Source: a virus. From it: a stretch of DNA of 20,501 nt. The stretch is from the IMG/VR virus record IMGVR_UViG_3300042691_007027, positions 1 through 20,501 of that record; one strand, 5' to 3'. How positions within the stretch are numbered: the first letter of the stretch is position 1; each line of letters starts with the position of its first letter. The notes beneath the pieces were generated by a model. It was given only the letters and a program-made list of their open reading frames with translations. It searched no databases and had not been told where the DNA came from. The translations under genes and the position numbers were made by a program. Of this stretch, positions 7,318 to 14,553 are shown piece after piece.

Positions 7318-8874
7318 TTATTTCTTACCTTTAGTGTAAGGCTTACCATCAGGGCCTATTATTGTTTGCCCCGGCTTAAGAGTGGCCCACTTAGCAGCAA
7401 ACTCCGCAGGTGTAGGTAGCTTCTGCGGGGGCGCTGCTGGTGGTGCAGCAGGAGCAGCAGCAGGGGCAGCAGCAGGAGCAGCAGCAGGGGCAGCAGCAGG
7501 AGCAGCAGCAGGAGCAGGGGCAGCAGCAGGGGCAGGGGCAGGGGCAGCAGCACCTACTCTTGGATTTGCTGGAAGCCTTGCTATACCCTTGCTATCAAAA
7601 ACAATACCAATAGAAAGTAAGGCAATTTTGTGTGCTTCAGATTTTGGTACACCATTTGTAGTGTATTCAGTTAAGACAGCTTGTCTTCCTGCGTTCACGC
7701 CTTTATCATAGTCTGTTGTTTTAGTCAGGGATTTAATGCTAGTCGTTTGGCTACCATCTGGGTTGGTAGTGATAGTAAAATCACCAGCAGGAACATGTGT
7801 AGTGAGAGCAGCAACAATAGCTCTAGAGGCTGCTACCTGCAAGTTTGTAGCGGTGATTTTCTCTACATTTGTTTCTTCTTTATCAAGCAGCTTTTTACGT
7901 TGCTCCAACTCAGCAGTTAGTGATTTTGCTTCAGACATATTATTAGCCTTCTTAGCAGCAATGATGCGAGTGGTTAGATCAGTTCTAATATCATTCTCAC
8001 TTATTTCATTAGTGCCTGTCTTCATTAAAGCTTTTCTTTCTACTAGCTTTTTCTCTAAAGCTTTACGCTCAGGACTATCTGGGGAAAGCTCTTGTATCTC
8101 AGTAACCATATTAGAAAGTATCTTCTCATTGGTCAAGGCTTCTGTATTTCCTAACGATTTAACCAAAGTGAATTGTGCTAGTTTTTGAGTGGATGCTTTT
8201 AAAGCAGCGTCTTTGTCCTTACCGTCAGGAAGCTGTTGAGCCTTAACAACGTCAAGTTTAACTTTGTCATACTCAGCATCAAATGTTTTCTGAGACAAAG
8301 CACCCAAATTAAATTTAGCTGTAGAGGTGACAGAAGGTTTGTATGTCATGGCTGCTCTAAGCTGGTCTGGTGTGACACCTAAAGGAGAAACAATACGATT
8401 GAGTTCTGCTTCTCCAGCACCTGCTGTAAGCCGTTGAACCCACGACAAATTCTCTGCTGCTTTTACTGGAACAGCTTGTGCTTTCTTAATGTCATACAAC
8501 TCATTAATCTGAGTCTTAAAATCTTTACCTGTATTCTTAGAAGCCACAGTGACAAAGTCAGTGAACTTAATTATTGAAGGATCAAAGTCTGCTTCCTGTG
8601 CTCTCTTTTTAAACACAGCCATAGCTTCTGGATTTTTGGCAGCTTCTACTAAGTCATCATCCGATGCTGCTGGATAGTAAGCTTTCATGAATTCCACATC
8701 TGCTGCCATTTTATTAGACAGTTCTTTAGACTGTTTATCCACTTCCATATATGTCTTTAACATAGTAGAAGCCTGAGCAGCAGCAAGCTCCTTAGCATTC
8801 TTCTCCTCTGTTTTAATCATAGAAGTGGCTTGTGTCGCTGCACCTCCTAGAAAAGCAGTTAAAGCTGAAGCCAT
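7318..8874 (-). CDS. Virion-associated protein (518 residues), coiled-coil with Ala/Pro linker
   Basis: Starts at ATG 8874, two bases after the ATG-side stop of the preceding gene (its TAA is at 8876-8878), with only a weak RBS (AGAGATGG). Residues 1-90 are alanine-rich with a hydrophobic N-terminus (MASALTAFLGGAATQA); most of 90-400 is charged helix with lysine/glutamate heptads around 280-330. Residues about 440-477 are a low-complexity (PAAA)n linker encoded by tandem DNA repeats. The C-terminus, EFAAKWATLKPGQTIIGPDG, looks like a short conserved anchor or docking peptide after the linker. It sits directly before the 1841-residue protein, as T7 gp15 sits before gp16, suggesting an inner virion component. 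That analogy is positional; no sequence match to gp15 is claimed. Confidence 0.8.
   Translation of the reverse strand: MASALTAFLGGAATQATSMIKTEEKNAKELAAAQASTMLKTYMEVDKQSKELSNKMAADVEFMKAYYPAASDDDLVEAAKNPEAMAVFKKRAQEADFDPSIIKFTDFVTVASKNTGKDFKTQINELYDIKKAQAVPVKAAENLSWVQRLTAGAGEAELNRIVSPLGVTPDQLRAAMTYKPSVTSTAKFNLGALSQKTFDAEYDKVKLDVVKAQQLPDGKDKDAALKASTQKLAQFTLVKSLGNTEALTNEKILSNMVTEIQELSPDSPERKALEKKLVERKALMKTGTNEISENDIRTDLTTRIIAAKKANNMSEAKSLTAELEQRKKLLDKEETNVEKITATNLQVAASRAIVAALTTHVPAGDFTITTNPDGSQTTSIKSLTKTTDYDKGVNAGRQAVLTEYTTNGVPKSEAHKIALLSIGIVFDSKGIARLPANPRVGAAAPAPAPAAAPAPAAAPAAAPAAAPAAAPAAAPAAPPAAPPQKLPTPAEFAAKWATLKPGQTIIGPDGKPYTKGKK
7445..7552 (-). repeat. 12-bp tandem repeats coding for an Ala/Pro linker
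   Basis: Six contiguous 12-base units (GCAGCAGGAGCA or GCAGCAGGGGCA on the + strand) run from 7445 to 7516 and continue as an imperfect GGGGCA-rich tract to 7552. Each unit encodes Ala-Pro-Ala-Ala on the - strand. The only change between units is the third base of the proline codon, which alternates in the first four units, so the array may have grown by 24-base duplication. Such arrays change length easily by slippage, so linker length is probably variable among relatives. Confidence 0.85.
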
Positions 8875-8875
8875 A

Positions 8876-9376
8876 TTACACCATCTCTTTCTGTTTACGA
8901 GCCATCAAACCGACAGGCTTGGCTGTCTCCACTTCTTCTGCCGTTGCCTCTACTTTTTCCATAGCTTTTTGTACAGCCATTCTAGCAACACGTGTAGGAA
9001 CAACCGTTTGTCTTTCTACATCATCAGGATAAACAGTGTATTCAATTTTCTGTGATGCACTAATAGAGATAAGTATTTCTATAATGACAGGCATAACAAG
9101 AATACCAGCATCCAGTGTGTGTAGTCCTTCAGAAACATTGTTAAGCATAATAGACTCAGCAATGACAGCCAAAGGCACTTGTGTTTCTAAAGCATCCAAT
9201 GTATACACTGTGGTGTCTGGATTAGAAAACATATCTAAATAGCGTTGAGCTACGTCAGAGATGTTCGTAAGCTGTGGAGGTTGTTGCCAAGGTCTGCTCT
9301 TTTCAGGAGCAGTCCAAGAGATACCCGGAGCTACAGGAGTGATGACATCTGTTGGTGTTAGTTTACTTTTTTTCAT
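8876..9376 (-). CDS. Conserved phage virion-associated protein (166 residues), PWQQPP family
   Basis: Starts at ATG 9376 with a good RBS (AAGGG, seven bases upstream) that lies inside the preceding gene, which it overlaps by 14 bases. The N-terminal third reads TPVAPGISWTAPEKSRPWQQ then PPQL, a signature that I associate with a protein repeatedly found among structural genes of aquatic tailed phages. The middle is predicted helical with LDAGILVMPVIIEILISISA, a hydrophobic stretch that is conserved in this group and is not obviously a membrane span. The C-terminus is a charged helix. Its molecular job is not known to me. Position between two large virion proteins suggests it is packaged or assists their assembly. 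Confidence 0.75.
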   Translation of the reverse strand: MKKSKLTPTDVITPVAPGISWTAPEKSRPWQQPPQLTNISDVAQRYLDMFSNPDTTVYTLDALETQVPLAVIAESIMLNNVSEGLHTLDAGILVMPVIIEILISISASQKIEYTVYPDDVERQTVVPTRVARMAVQKAMEKVEATAEEVETAKPVGLMARKQKEMV

Positions 9377-9578
9377 TTAAAAACCCTTCCCTAGCTTCTC
9401 TTATTCCTTGAACAATGTCTGCAATGGTTTTTACATTCATCTCTTCTTTCTTTGTTTCTTCTGTAGGTTTTTCTTTAGCAGCAGCAAAGCCTACACCTTT
9501 TCTTTTAGGGGTAGAGGATGGTGTATTAGAAGAGATGAGTGCTTCTATTTTCTTCATATAAGATTTAAAGTGTTTCAT
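9363..9578 (-). CDS. Small charged protein of unknown function (71 residues)
   Basis: ATG at 9578, seven bases after the stop of the 891-residue protein, with only a weak RBS (GGATAA). It overlaps the next gene by 14 bases and carries that gene's RBS. The sequence is hydrophilic: an N-terminal basic helix (MKHFKSYMKKIEALI), a serine/threonine/lysine-rich middle, then a glutamate/lysine-rich segment and a C-terminal helix (IADIVQGIREAREGFLNEKK). No domain is recognised. Its tight placement suggests a partner of the 166-residue protein, as chaperone or small virion component, but this is guesswork from context. Confidence 0.65.
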   Translation of the reverse strand: MKHFKSYMKKIEALISSNTPSSTPKRKGVGFAAAKEKPTEETKKEEMNVKTIADIVQGIREAREGFLNEKK

Positions 9579-9585
9579 GGTTTAC

Positions 9586-12261
9586 TTATCCAGCAATCTT
9601 TTTATATAAGTCATACAAACTATCTAAGCCAGTTTTTCCAGCCGTTCCACCTGTGGTTAATAGTGCCACAGACAACGACCCCATAGCAGCATAGAAAGCA
9701 CTATCAGCTTCTGAATCAGCAGCATACTTTGTTGCATTAACAGTGAGTGTTGTCTTAGCAATTTCGTTTGCTCTCATCAAATCATTATCAGTAGTTTTCC
9801 AAGCTTGTTCAATCTTATCACGATAGGTTTGAGAAAGCTGAGCGTAAGTCGAAGCAGACAACTCTGTAGCATTTTTGGCATTAACGGCAGCCATAGCATT
9901 CACTTCTCTTGTGTTTGCTGTAGAAATGTCTGCCAACACTTTGGCATTTGCTATATTAATTTGTGTACTTAAGTTTGCATTAAACTCTGCTCTATCATTT
10001 GCCTCCTGAGCATTAAACTTTAAAAGCTCATCAGCAGAAGACTTATTAAACATAGCCACTTTGTTTCTTTCTGCTGCACTATATTGAGAAGCAGAAAGAG
10101 CAAGCTGAGCATTTATTTTATCAGCTTCTAAAGCATTGGCTGCATTAGTTGCTTTTGCTGCATTAGCAGCAGCAGTGTCTGAGATGATGGAGTCAGCAAC
10201 TTCCTTAGCTTTAAACAAAGTTGTTTGTTGTCTATTGTCTAAGTTTTTTACATCCAAAGTTAAGAAAGCTTTAGCATTCTCTACAGCCACTTGCTGCCTA
10301 TTGTTTAGGTTGGTTGTTTCTAAGTTAGCAATCTGTGCTGTCTTAGCTAACACCAGTGCTTGTCTATTTGACAAGTTCTGTAAATCCATTGTGCTTGTTA
10401 AACGTGCGTTCTCTAAAGCAATGGTTACATCAGCAGTGAAGTTTTTATCAGCAATGTCTGCAATACGTGCAGCATTCAACACTTTACTTTGGAAGTTTTG
10501 ATCAAACTCTTGTCCTAAGAACTTAGCTCTTTGTTCTCCCAACACCATTGCTGTTTGCTGTCTATTAGACAAGTTCTGTAAACCCATTTGTTCAAACACT
10601 TTAGCATCAGCAGCAGCAATAGGAAGAGCAGCTTCTAGTGTTGCTTGAACAATGGCTTGTCCTGCTATGCTACTAGCACCAAGTCCTCTGGCTGCAAGCT
10701 GTGCTGTTACACCACGCATAGAAGCAGCAGCCCACGGAGGTGGATTACCAGCATCAAAGTTTGTCAACAATTTATTAAGCTGACCTTGTGTAGTCATCTC
10801 TTCTGAAACAATGCCTTGAGCAGCTTGTGTTTTAGCTAGAGCAGCTTCAACTGCTGTTTGATCTACAGCAGACCCACTAACAAGCTCACCTGTCTGTAGT
10901 GTTCTATCTGCTACATCTTTAACAAGTGTCGTTGTTCCTTGAGCAGCTTGTTCTTTACCCACTGCTGTTTCAGTGGGAACAACAGTGGCAGCTTCAGCTA
11001 GAGCTTTCTCAGATACAGTGCCTTGTTCTGCCTTTACACCAGTGAGGCTTTCAGCAAGTTTTGTTTGTGCAGCATCTGCCACCATCTTCTCTTCTGTCAC
11101 TCCTGCTGGAGCAGCCACACCTTCTGCTACTGCGTCCGTAGTTGGGACAGCTTGTTGAGTGGTTCCTGCTTTATCAGCAGCGGCTGTCATCCCAGAGGTA
11201 ACTGCTGTAGTTGTGGCAGTTCCTGAAGTTGCTGTTGGCTTTGCTGGTTCTACAGCACCCCCTTCTGCAAAACTTCTTTGTCCTCTACTAGAGGCATCTC
11301 TAGACGCTAACATTGTACCTAAAGCAGCAAAAGCTGCTGTTAGATCAAGAGGATCTTCTTCTGTGGGTTTATCTTCTTCTTCTTTTGGTTTGTCTTCTTC
11401 TTTATCTTTGGTCATTGCTTCTTTAGCTGTGTATGCGTCAGTTAAAGAAGGAGAAGGAACATCATAAAGCCCCGGAGGAGCACCAAAGACACCAAGCTGA
11501 CTCACTGTTCCACCACCAGCAGCAGCAGTGGTAAGTCCTTGAGCACCTCCCATTGAAGCTATACCGGGGGTTGTAGTACCGTAAGAAAGACCTGCACCCG
11601 CACCCATACCGCCAGCACCTGTAGCTGCACTAGAGGTGACAGCAGAAGAAGAAGGAGCCGCTAAGCTTAAACCCTCACCCGCTGAGGCTTGCAGTCCTAA
11701 ACTAGAAGATGATCCAGAGCTAAGAGAATAGGCACTGGAGGGAGCTGGAGGTAGAGACATTGTTTCTACACCAAGCATACTACCACCTGTCACTGCACTG
11801 GTTGAAGCCAGAGAGGCAGGAGCCACACCTGAATATGCCCCTGCTGCTTGCATAGCATATGGACTAGAAGCAGCAGCAGCGCTTGTACCAGCAGCACCAC
11901 TACCAGCAGCAGCAGCACTAGCTTCAGCAGCAGCAGCGGCTGATCCCGGCCCAGCAGTGTAATAATATCCTGTATATATAGCAGCAACAGCAATGACAGT
12001 TGTCCAACCACCGGGTATGTATTCTTTTACTTTACCGTCAATCCAATCACCAGCTTGTTTAAGCTCACCTGCTGCCCAATCACCAACTTGTTTAACTTCT
12101 TCTTTAACTTTGTCGCTAACTTTGTTAGCCCCACCCCCGGTAGCCCAATTAACAGCATCCCAAAGACCCTGTGGCTTAATCTTTCTATCGCCAATATGTT
12201 TAAAAGCATCTTCAGGAAGCGTTGGAATACCTAAGAGATGATAAGAATTGTTGTGTCTCAT
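9586..12261 (-). CDS. Large virion protein (891 residues) with 22-residue helical repeats
   Basis: Start chosen at ATG 12261 because it overlaps the preceding stop as ATGA and has RBS GGAAGG seven bases upstream; a TTG at 12276 would add five residues. Residues about 45-80 are repetitive (KQAGDWIDGKVKEYI-like units), followed by one hydrophobic stretch (WTTVIAVAAIYTGYYYTAG). Residues 105-290 are Ala/Ser/Gly-rich low complexity, then an acidic KEEDKPKEEEDKPTEEDP patch and FAEGGAV. The C-terminal half begins with PPPWAAASMRGVTAQLAARG and LGASSIAGQAIVQATLEAAL, a strongly conserved-looking block seen in aquatic phage structural proteins. Then comes a long helix with six 22-residue units. The last 100 residues are again helical and alanine-rich. 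Probably an internal or tail-associated virion protein; the exact location in the particle is unknown. Confidence 0.8.
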   Translation of the reverse strand: MRHNNSYHLLGIPTLPEDAFKHIGDRKIKPQGLWDAVNWATGGGANKVSDKVKEEVKQVGDWAAGELKQAGDWIDGKVKEYIPGGWTTVIAVAAIYTGYYYTAGPGSAAAAAEASAAAAGSGAAGTSAAAASSPYAMQAAGAYSGVAPASLASTSAVTGGSMLGVETMSLPPAPSSAYSLSSGSSSSLGLQASAGEGLSLAAPSSSAVTSSAATGAGGMGAGAGLSYGTTTPGIASMGGAQGLTTAAAGGGTVSQLGVFGAPPGLYDVPSPSLTDAYTAKEAMTKDKEEDKPKEEEDKPTEEDPLDLTAAFAALGTMLASRDASSRGQRSFAEGGAVEPAKPTATSGTATTTAVTSGMTAAADKAGTTQQAVPTTDAVAEGVAAPAGVTEEKMVADAAQTKLAESLTGVKAEQGTVSEKALAEAATVVPTETAVGKEQAAQGTTTLVKDVADRTLQTGELVSGSAVDQTAVEAALAKTQAAQGIVSEEMTTQGQLNKLLTNFDAGNPPPWAAASMRGVTAQLAARGLGASSIAGQAIVQATLEAALPIAAADAKVFEQMGLQNLSNRQQTAMVLGEQRAKFLGQEFDQNFQSKVLNAARIADIADKNFTADVTIALENARLTSTMDLQNLSNRQALVLAKTAQIANLETTNLNNRQQVAVENAKAFLTLDVKNLDNRQQTTLFKAKEVADSIISDTAAANAAKATNAANALEADKINAQLALSASQYSAAERNKVAMFNKSSADELLKFNAQEANDRAEFNANLSTQINIANAKVLADISTANTREVNAMAAVNAKNATELSASTYAQLSQTYRDKIEQAWKTTDNDLMRANEIAKTTLTVNATKYAADSEADSAFYAAMGSLSVALLTTGGTAGKTGLDSLYDLYKKIAG
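10180..10575 (-). repeat. Six 22-residue (66-bp) repeats within the 891-residue virion protein
   Basis: Units start at residues 563, 585, 607, 629, 651 and 673. Units 1, 4, 5 and 6 begin N-L-[SND]-N-R-Q; units 2 and 3 are degenerate but keep the aromatic/Asn positions (QNF and KNF). Spacing of the clear copies is exactly 66, 22 and 22 residues. Twenty-two is two 11-residue turns, the repeat expected for a right-handed or straight helical bundle, so this is likely a rod-like oligomerising segment. Confidence 0.8.
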
Positions 12262-12836
12262 ACTAAAGCCTTCCAATCATAAAGAGGAACATCTGAAGCT
12301 GTTACATCAACGCCTATCTTTTTAAGTAAGGTGACAACACTAGACCCACCCTCTTTAAAAAACCCATACATAGCCTTCACTTCTCCATCCCTTATCTTAT
12401 TCATTAAAGACAACATTGATACAGCCAATTTTTCAGGAGAGTCTGAAGAATAAGAATAAAACTCAACAATGTATGGCTGTAACTTTCTTAATATCACCAC
12501 TGTATTATTTTCTTGGAGCAACACCAAGTCACCAAGCTCTCCTAGTTGTTGAATGGCAGAAAGTTCAAGCCTCGGATCAAGACCATACTTCTTTGCATGC
12601 TCTGTAATAATTTGAGAGGCTTTCATTTTATTAGCCACCACTTGACCACCCTTTGCATAGCCAGTGACATCGCCACCCTTTGCCATCTTCTCTGCCACCT
12701 TAGAAGATATCAAAGAATATTTCTTTGCTTCTGCTGGTGTTGACATCAAGAACTCATCAAACATATGCATAGGCCCGTTGTAGCCCATCTTCCTAGCTAC
12801 AACTTCTTTTTGTGTTGCTGTGAAATTTTCTTTCAT
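12258..12836 (-). CDS. Conserved phage protein of unknown function (192 residues)
   Basis: ATG at 12836 overlaps the stop of the HEXXH protein (ATGA), and its own stop overlaps the 891-residue gene the same way, so it is translationally coupled on both sides. The N-terminus has MGYNGPMHMFDEFLMSTPAE, which I associate with structural gene clusters of aquatic phages. Residues about 50-67 hold two glycine-pair motifs, MAKGGDV and YAKGGQV, like those in other virion proteins here. The C-terminal 80 residues form an alpha/beta-looking domain (NNTVVILRKLQPYIVEFYSY ... FFKEGGSSVVTLLKKIGVDV). Its ending is faintly like acyltransferase-fold proteins of T7 gp13 type, but I cannot support that match. 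Likely a minor virion or assembly protein by context. Confidence 0.7.
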   Translation of the reverse strand: MKENFTATQKEVVARKMGYNGPMHMFDEFLMSTPAEAKKYSLISSKVAEKMAKGGDVTGYAKGGQVVANKMKASQIITEHAKKYGLDPRLELSAIQQLGELGDLVLLQENNTVVILRKLQPYIVEFYSYSSDSPEKLAVSMLSLMNKIRDGEVKAMYGFFKEGGSSVVTLLKKIGVDVTASDVPLYDWKALV

Positions 12837-13129
12837 TTCTTTAATGCCTTATACAAATATTCTAAAAACTGTTGATTATCTTTTAATGTTGCTATCAACC
12901 CTGTCGTTACACAATACACTTGTCTTTCACTCATATTAAGTTGCATTGCAACATCTATTGCATGCACCACTTCGTGTAAGACAGTGTCTGTCTCTAGTAA
13001 AGGAGGTTGTCCGTTCTTTATATTTATCTTCAAATTATCATTGTCACAATTTCCTACAAGGTCTTTTAACTCATCTAAGAAGAAAACTTCATATTCTCTT
13101 CCTATTATATTTATATTTTTAAAAGACAT
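12833..13129 (-). CDS. HEXXH mini-protein, putative zinc metallopeptidase-like (98 residues)
   Basis: A full HEXXH motif is present: DTVLHEVVHAID at residues 48-59 (H52, E53, H56), followed by LNMSERQVYC, whose glutamate (E68 region) is a candidate third zinc ligand as in gluzincin-like or ImmA-like peptidases. N-terminal half is beta-rich with GNCDNDNLKINIKNG, typical of the strand pair before the catalytic helix in such mini-proteins. At 98 residues it is far shorter than ordinary zinc proteases. Similar short HEXXH proteins are frequent in phages; substrates are unknown. It overlaps the next gene as ATGA and lies 11 bases after the endolysin gene. It could process a virion or tail protein or act in lysis; the protease activity itself is inferred from the motif. 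Confidence 0.75.
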   Translation of the reverse strand: MSFKNINIIGREYEVFFLDELKDLVGNCDNDNLKINIKNGQPPLLETDTVLHEVVHAIDVAMQLNMSERQVYCVTTGLIATLKDNQQFLEYLYKALKK

Positions 13130-13140
13130 TATATCATCCG

Positions 13141-13608
13141 TTAAGCAATAAGACCATTCAAATATACCGTCTTACCATTTTGTTTAGTTGCTGTCAACTC
13201 TTGTTTCTTAAGATTTTTAGGGTCGTAGGAAACATGAACCCATCCGCTGTCAGGAATACCGGGAGTGTAGAATTCAAGGATGAGCTGTGTATATTCTAAA
13301 TTGTCCATAATCCATTGAGCCAACTCAGCATTAGCTACACCGGGTATTTCTATATCGGCTGCTTGGCCCTTGCAATGGTCACTGGTCTTCGATCCATTCA
13401 CCGCTGCATTGCTCTCTGGAGAGCGATAGGCAGAGTTCACCTTTACACCTTTTTTATAATGGTCTCTAATTGGTTGCAACACTTTCTCACAAAGGATTTT
13501 TAAAGAAGCCTCTGCTTCAGGTGTAGGAGTGTTGTCTAAGTCCAGCCTTAGGGCTGTGTCACTCTTACTAAGCTCATGTAAGGAGAAGTTAGCGGATAGT
13601 TGGGTCAT
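13141..13608 (-). CDS. Endolysin, peptidase M15 (D,D-carboxypeptidase/endopeptidase-like)
   Basis: 155 residues, single domain. Cleaves peptide cross-links in peptidoglycan to lyse the cell. Motifs of the M15A family are complete: NSAYRSPESNAAV (57-70), SDHCKGQAADI with zinc ligands H78 and D85, catalytic-position glutamate in QLILEF (E112), and WVHVSYD with third ligand H125. There is no signal peptide or membrane segment, so it needs a holin to cross the inner membrane. The start at 13608 has an AAGGA RBS within the end of the i-spanin gene, which it overlaps by 20 bases. The gene sits within a complete lysis cassette (holin candidate, spanins). Confidence 0.92.
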   Translation of the reverse strand: MTQLSANFSLHELSKSDTALRLDLDNTPTPEAEASLKILCEKVLQPIRDHYKKGVKVNSAYRSPESNAAVNGSKTSDHCKGQAADIEIPGVANAELAQWIMDNLEYTQLILEFYTPGIPDSGWVHVSYDPKNLKKQELTATKQNGKTVYLNGLIA

Positions 13609-14092
13609 TTAGTTTTTCCTTAATTTCGTTATATTGGTTTATACAAACATTTAATTTACGTATTGCTGTATCTCCCTCTGCTGTTATAGCGATAAGAGAT
13701 TCAGCAACTTTTCTGTCAAGTTCGGCACGTGTTTCTCCTGTGTCACTTCCGCTGGTAGGGGTGGCATCTGTGGTGGGTTGTAGACTACAGTTGGTGGCTT
13801 GGGTGGTGACAGGAATGAACAGCTTGCGTTCACCAGAGCTAACAGCAAGACGGAGATCAGTAATTTTCTTTTGGGCATTTTGTTCATTTTTTCTTAATGT
13901 TTCAGCATATGTAGTTGCTACGGTGGTTAGTTGTGCTTCAGTGTTTCGTGCTCTATCGTTAGCTTCAACCACTTCTAAAGCTGTCTCTACTCCCTTGTCG
14001 TAGCCGCCTTTCCAATAGCCCCCACCAAAGACAAGAACAAGTAAAGCTACGCCCAATAACAAATTACGCATCAGTGGTTTTTCCCCTGACAT
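13589..14092 (-). CDS. Rz: i-spanin (Rz-like inner-membrane lysis protein)
   Basis: 167 residues from ATG 14092 (MSGEKPLMRN); an in-frame ATG at 14071 (MRNLLLG) has an AGGGG sequence upstream and could be the true start. A single N-terminal membrane span (about residues 9-26, NLLLGVALLVLVFGGGYW) is followed by a long periplasmic helix with coiled-coil character (about 30-95), a low-complexity threonine/serine loop, and a second helix to the C-terminus. This is the i-spanin plan: anchored in the inner membrane, it pairs with the lipoprotein o-spanin and fuses inner and outer membranes at the end of lysis. The clinching evidence is the nested o-spanin-like frame. It overlaps the endolysin and the holin candidate at its two ends. 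Confidence 0.85.
   Translation of the reverse strand: MSGEKPLMRNLLLGVALLVLVFGGGYWKGGYDKGVETALEVVEANDRARNTEAQLTTVATTYAETLRKNEQNAQKKITDLRLAVSSGERKLFIPVTTQATNCSLQPTTDATPTSGSDTGETRAELDRKVAESLIAITAEGDTAIRKLNVCINQYNEIKEKLNDPTIR
13684..13887 (-). CDS. Rz1: o-spanin (Rz1-like outer-membrane lipoprotein), nested within Rz
   Basis: 67 residues in the +1 frame, completely inside the i-spanin gene. It starts with a basic region (MNKMPKRK), a hydrophobic segment (LLISVLLLALVNAS) and Cys23, consistent with a type II signal peptide, although the lipobox VNASC is not canonical (Asn at -3). The mature part is proline-rich (PPKPPTVVYNPPQMPPLPAE), the hallmark of Rz1. The nested arrangement is that of lambda Rz/Rz1. 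The RBS is weak (AAGAAAAA), so its translation may be low or coupled. The combination of nesting, lipoprotein signal and proline content makes the assignment convincing despite the short length. Confidence 0.85.
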   Translation of the reverse strand: MNKMPKRKLLISVLLLALVNASCSFLSPPKPPTVVYNPPQMPPLPAEVTQEKHVPNLTEKLLNLLSL

Positions 14093-14393
14093 AAGCTTGA
14101 GCAGCCATGAATGCTACAACAATGGTTCCCATAGCAGCACAATAGGTTGTAGCTAATCCATTCAAAGCATTCACTTTCTCTAGAGATACAAAAGCAGAAG
14201 CAAGATAGGTTATGACGACAGGAGGAAGCACTAAAGCAGCCCACGCCATGATGCGTTGCTGATCTTGCATTTTGTCCATATTCTCAATCATCAACATACG
14301 TTCTGACTTAGCCAGCTCAGCGTCAGTGATGACACCATCGTGATCAGTGTCAAAAGCGTTGTACGTAGAATCTTTCTCTAATTGCTTATTCAT
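14064..14393 (-). CDS. Holin candidate: EF-hand plus two membrane spans (109 residues)
   Basis: Start chosen at ATG 14393, with RBS AAAGGA nine bases upstream; a TTG at 14420 is an alternative adding nine residues. Residues 15-26, DTDHDGVITDAE, match a canonical EF-hand calcium loop at positions 1, 3, 5, 6, 8, 9 and 12. A charged helix follows, then two membrane spans (about 48-70 with a Pro-Pro kink, and 80-102) separated by a short polar loop (SLEKVNALNG). Size, two-span hairpin and place just upstream of spanins and endolysin fit a class II/III holin. Holin function is inferred; no family is named with certainty. The calcium loop is seen directly. It overlaps the preceding 55-residue gene by eight bases and the i-spanin by 29 bases. 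Confidence 0.75.
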   Translation of the reverse strand: MNKQLEKDSTYNAFDTDHDGVITDAELAKSERMLMIENMDKMQDQQRIMAWAALVLPPVVITYLASAFVSLEKVNALNGLATTYCAAMGTIVVAFMAAQAYVRGKTTDA

Positions 14394-14553
14394 TTTTTTG
14401 TTTCCTTTCTTTCTGTTCAATTTGTCTTCTTAGTTTTTCAACTTTCTCAATCTGTACTTTTGATTCATGTTTCACTTCTAAAACATCAAGGTATAAAAAA
14501 CCTAATAGTGGAAGTAACAACGCTATTAATATACAAGCTGCTATCCATCCCAT
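14386..14553 (-). CDS. Small single-span membrane protein (55 residues)
   Basis: The start is ATG 14553, which overlaps the preceding stop as TAATG; longer in-frame starts upstream would run inside the previous gene and are less likely. One N-terminal membrane span (about residues 3-25, WIAACILIALLLPLLGFLYL) is followed by a strongly charged helix (EVKHESKVQIEKVEKLRRQI and on) likely to form a coiled coil. No family is recognised. In a lysis cassette, such a TM plus charged tail could be an antiholin, pinholin or a partner of the 232-residue membrane protein. Which of these is unknown. Confidence 0.7.
   Translation of the reverse strand: MGWIAACILIALLLPLLGFLYLDVLEVKHESKVQIEKVEKLRRQIEQKERKQKNE

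Noticed and set aside
7382-7711. Gly/Ala repeat frame on the + strand
   Set aside because: It is the antisense reading of the Ala/Pro linker DNA repeats and has no supporting context.
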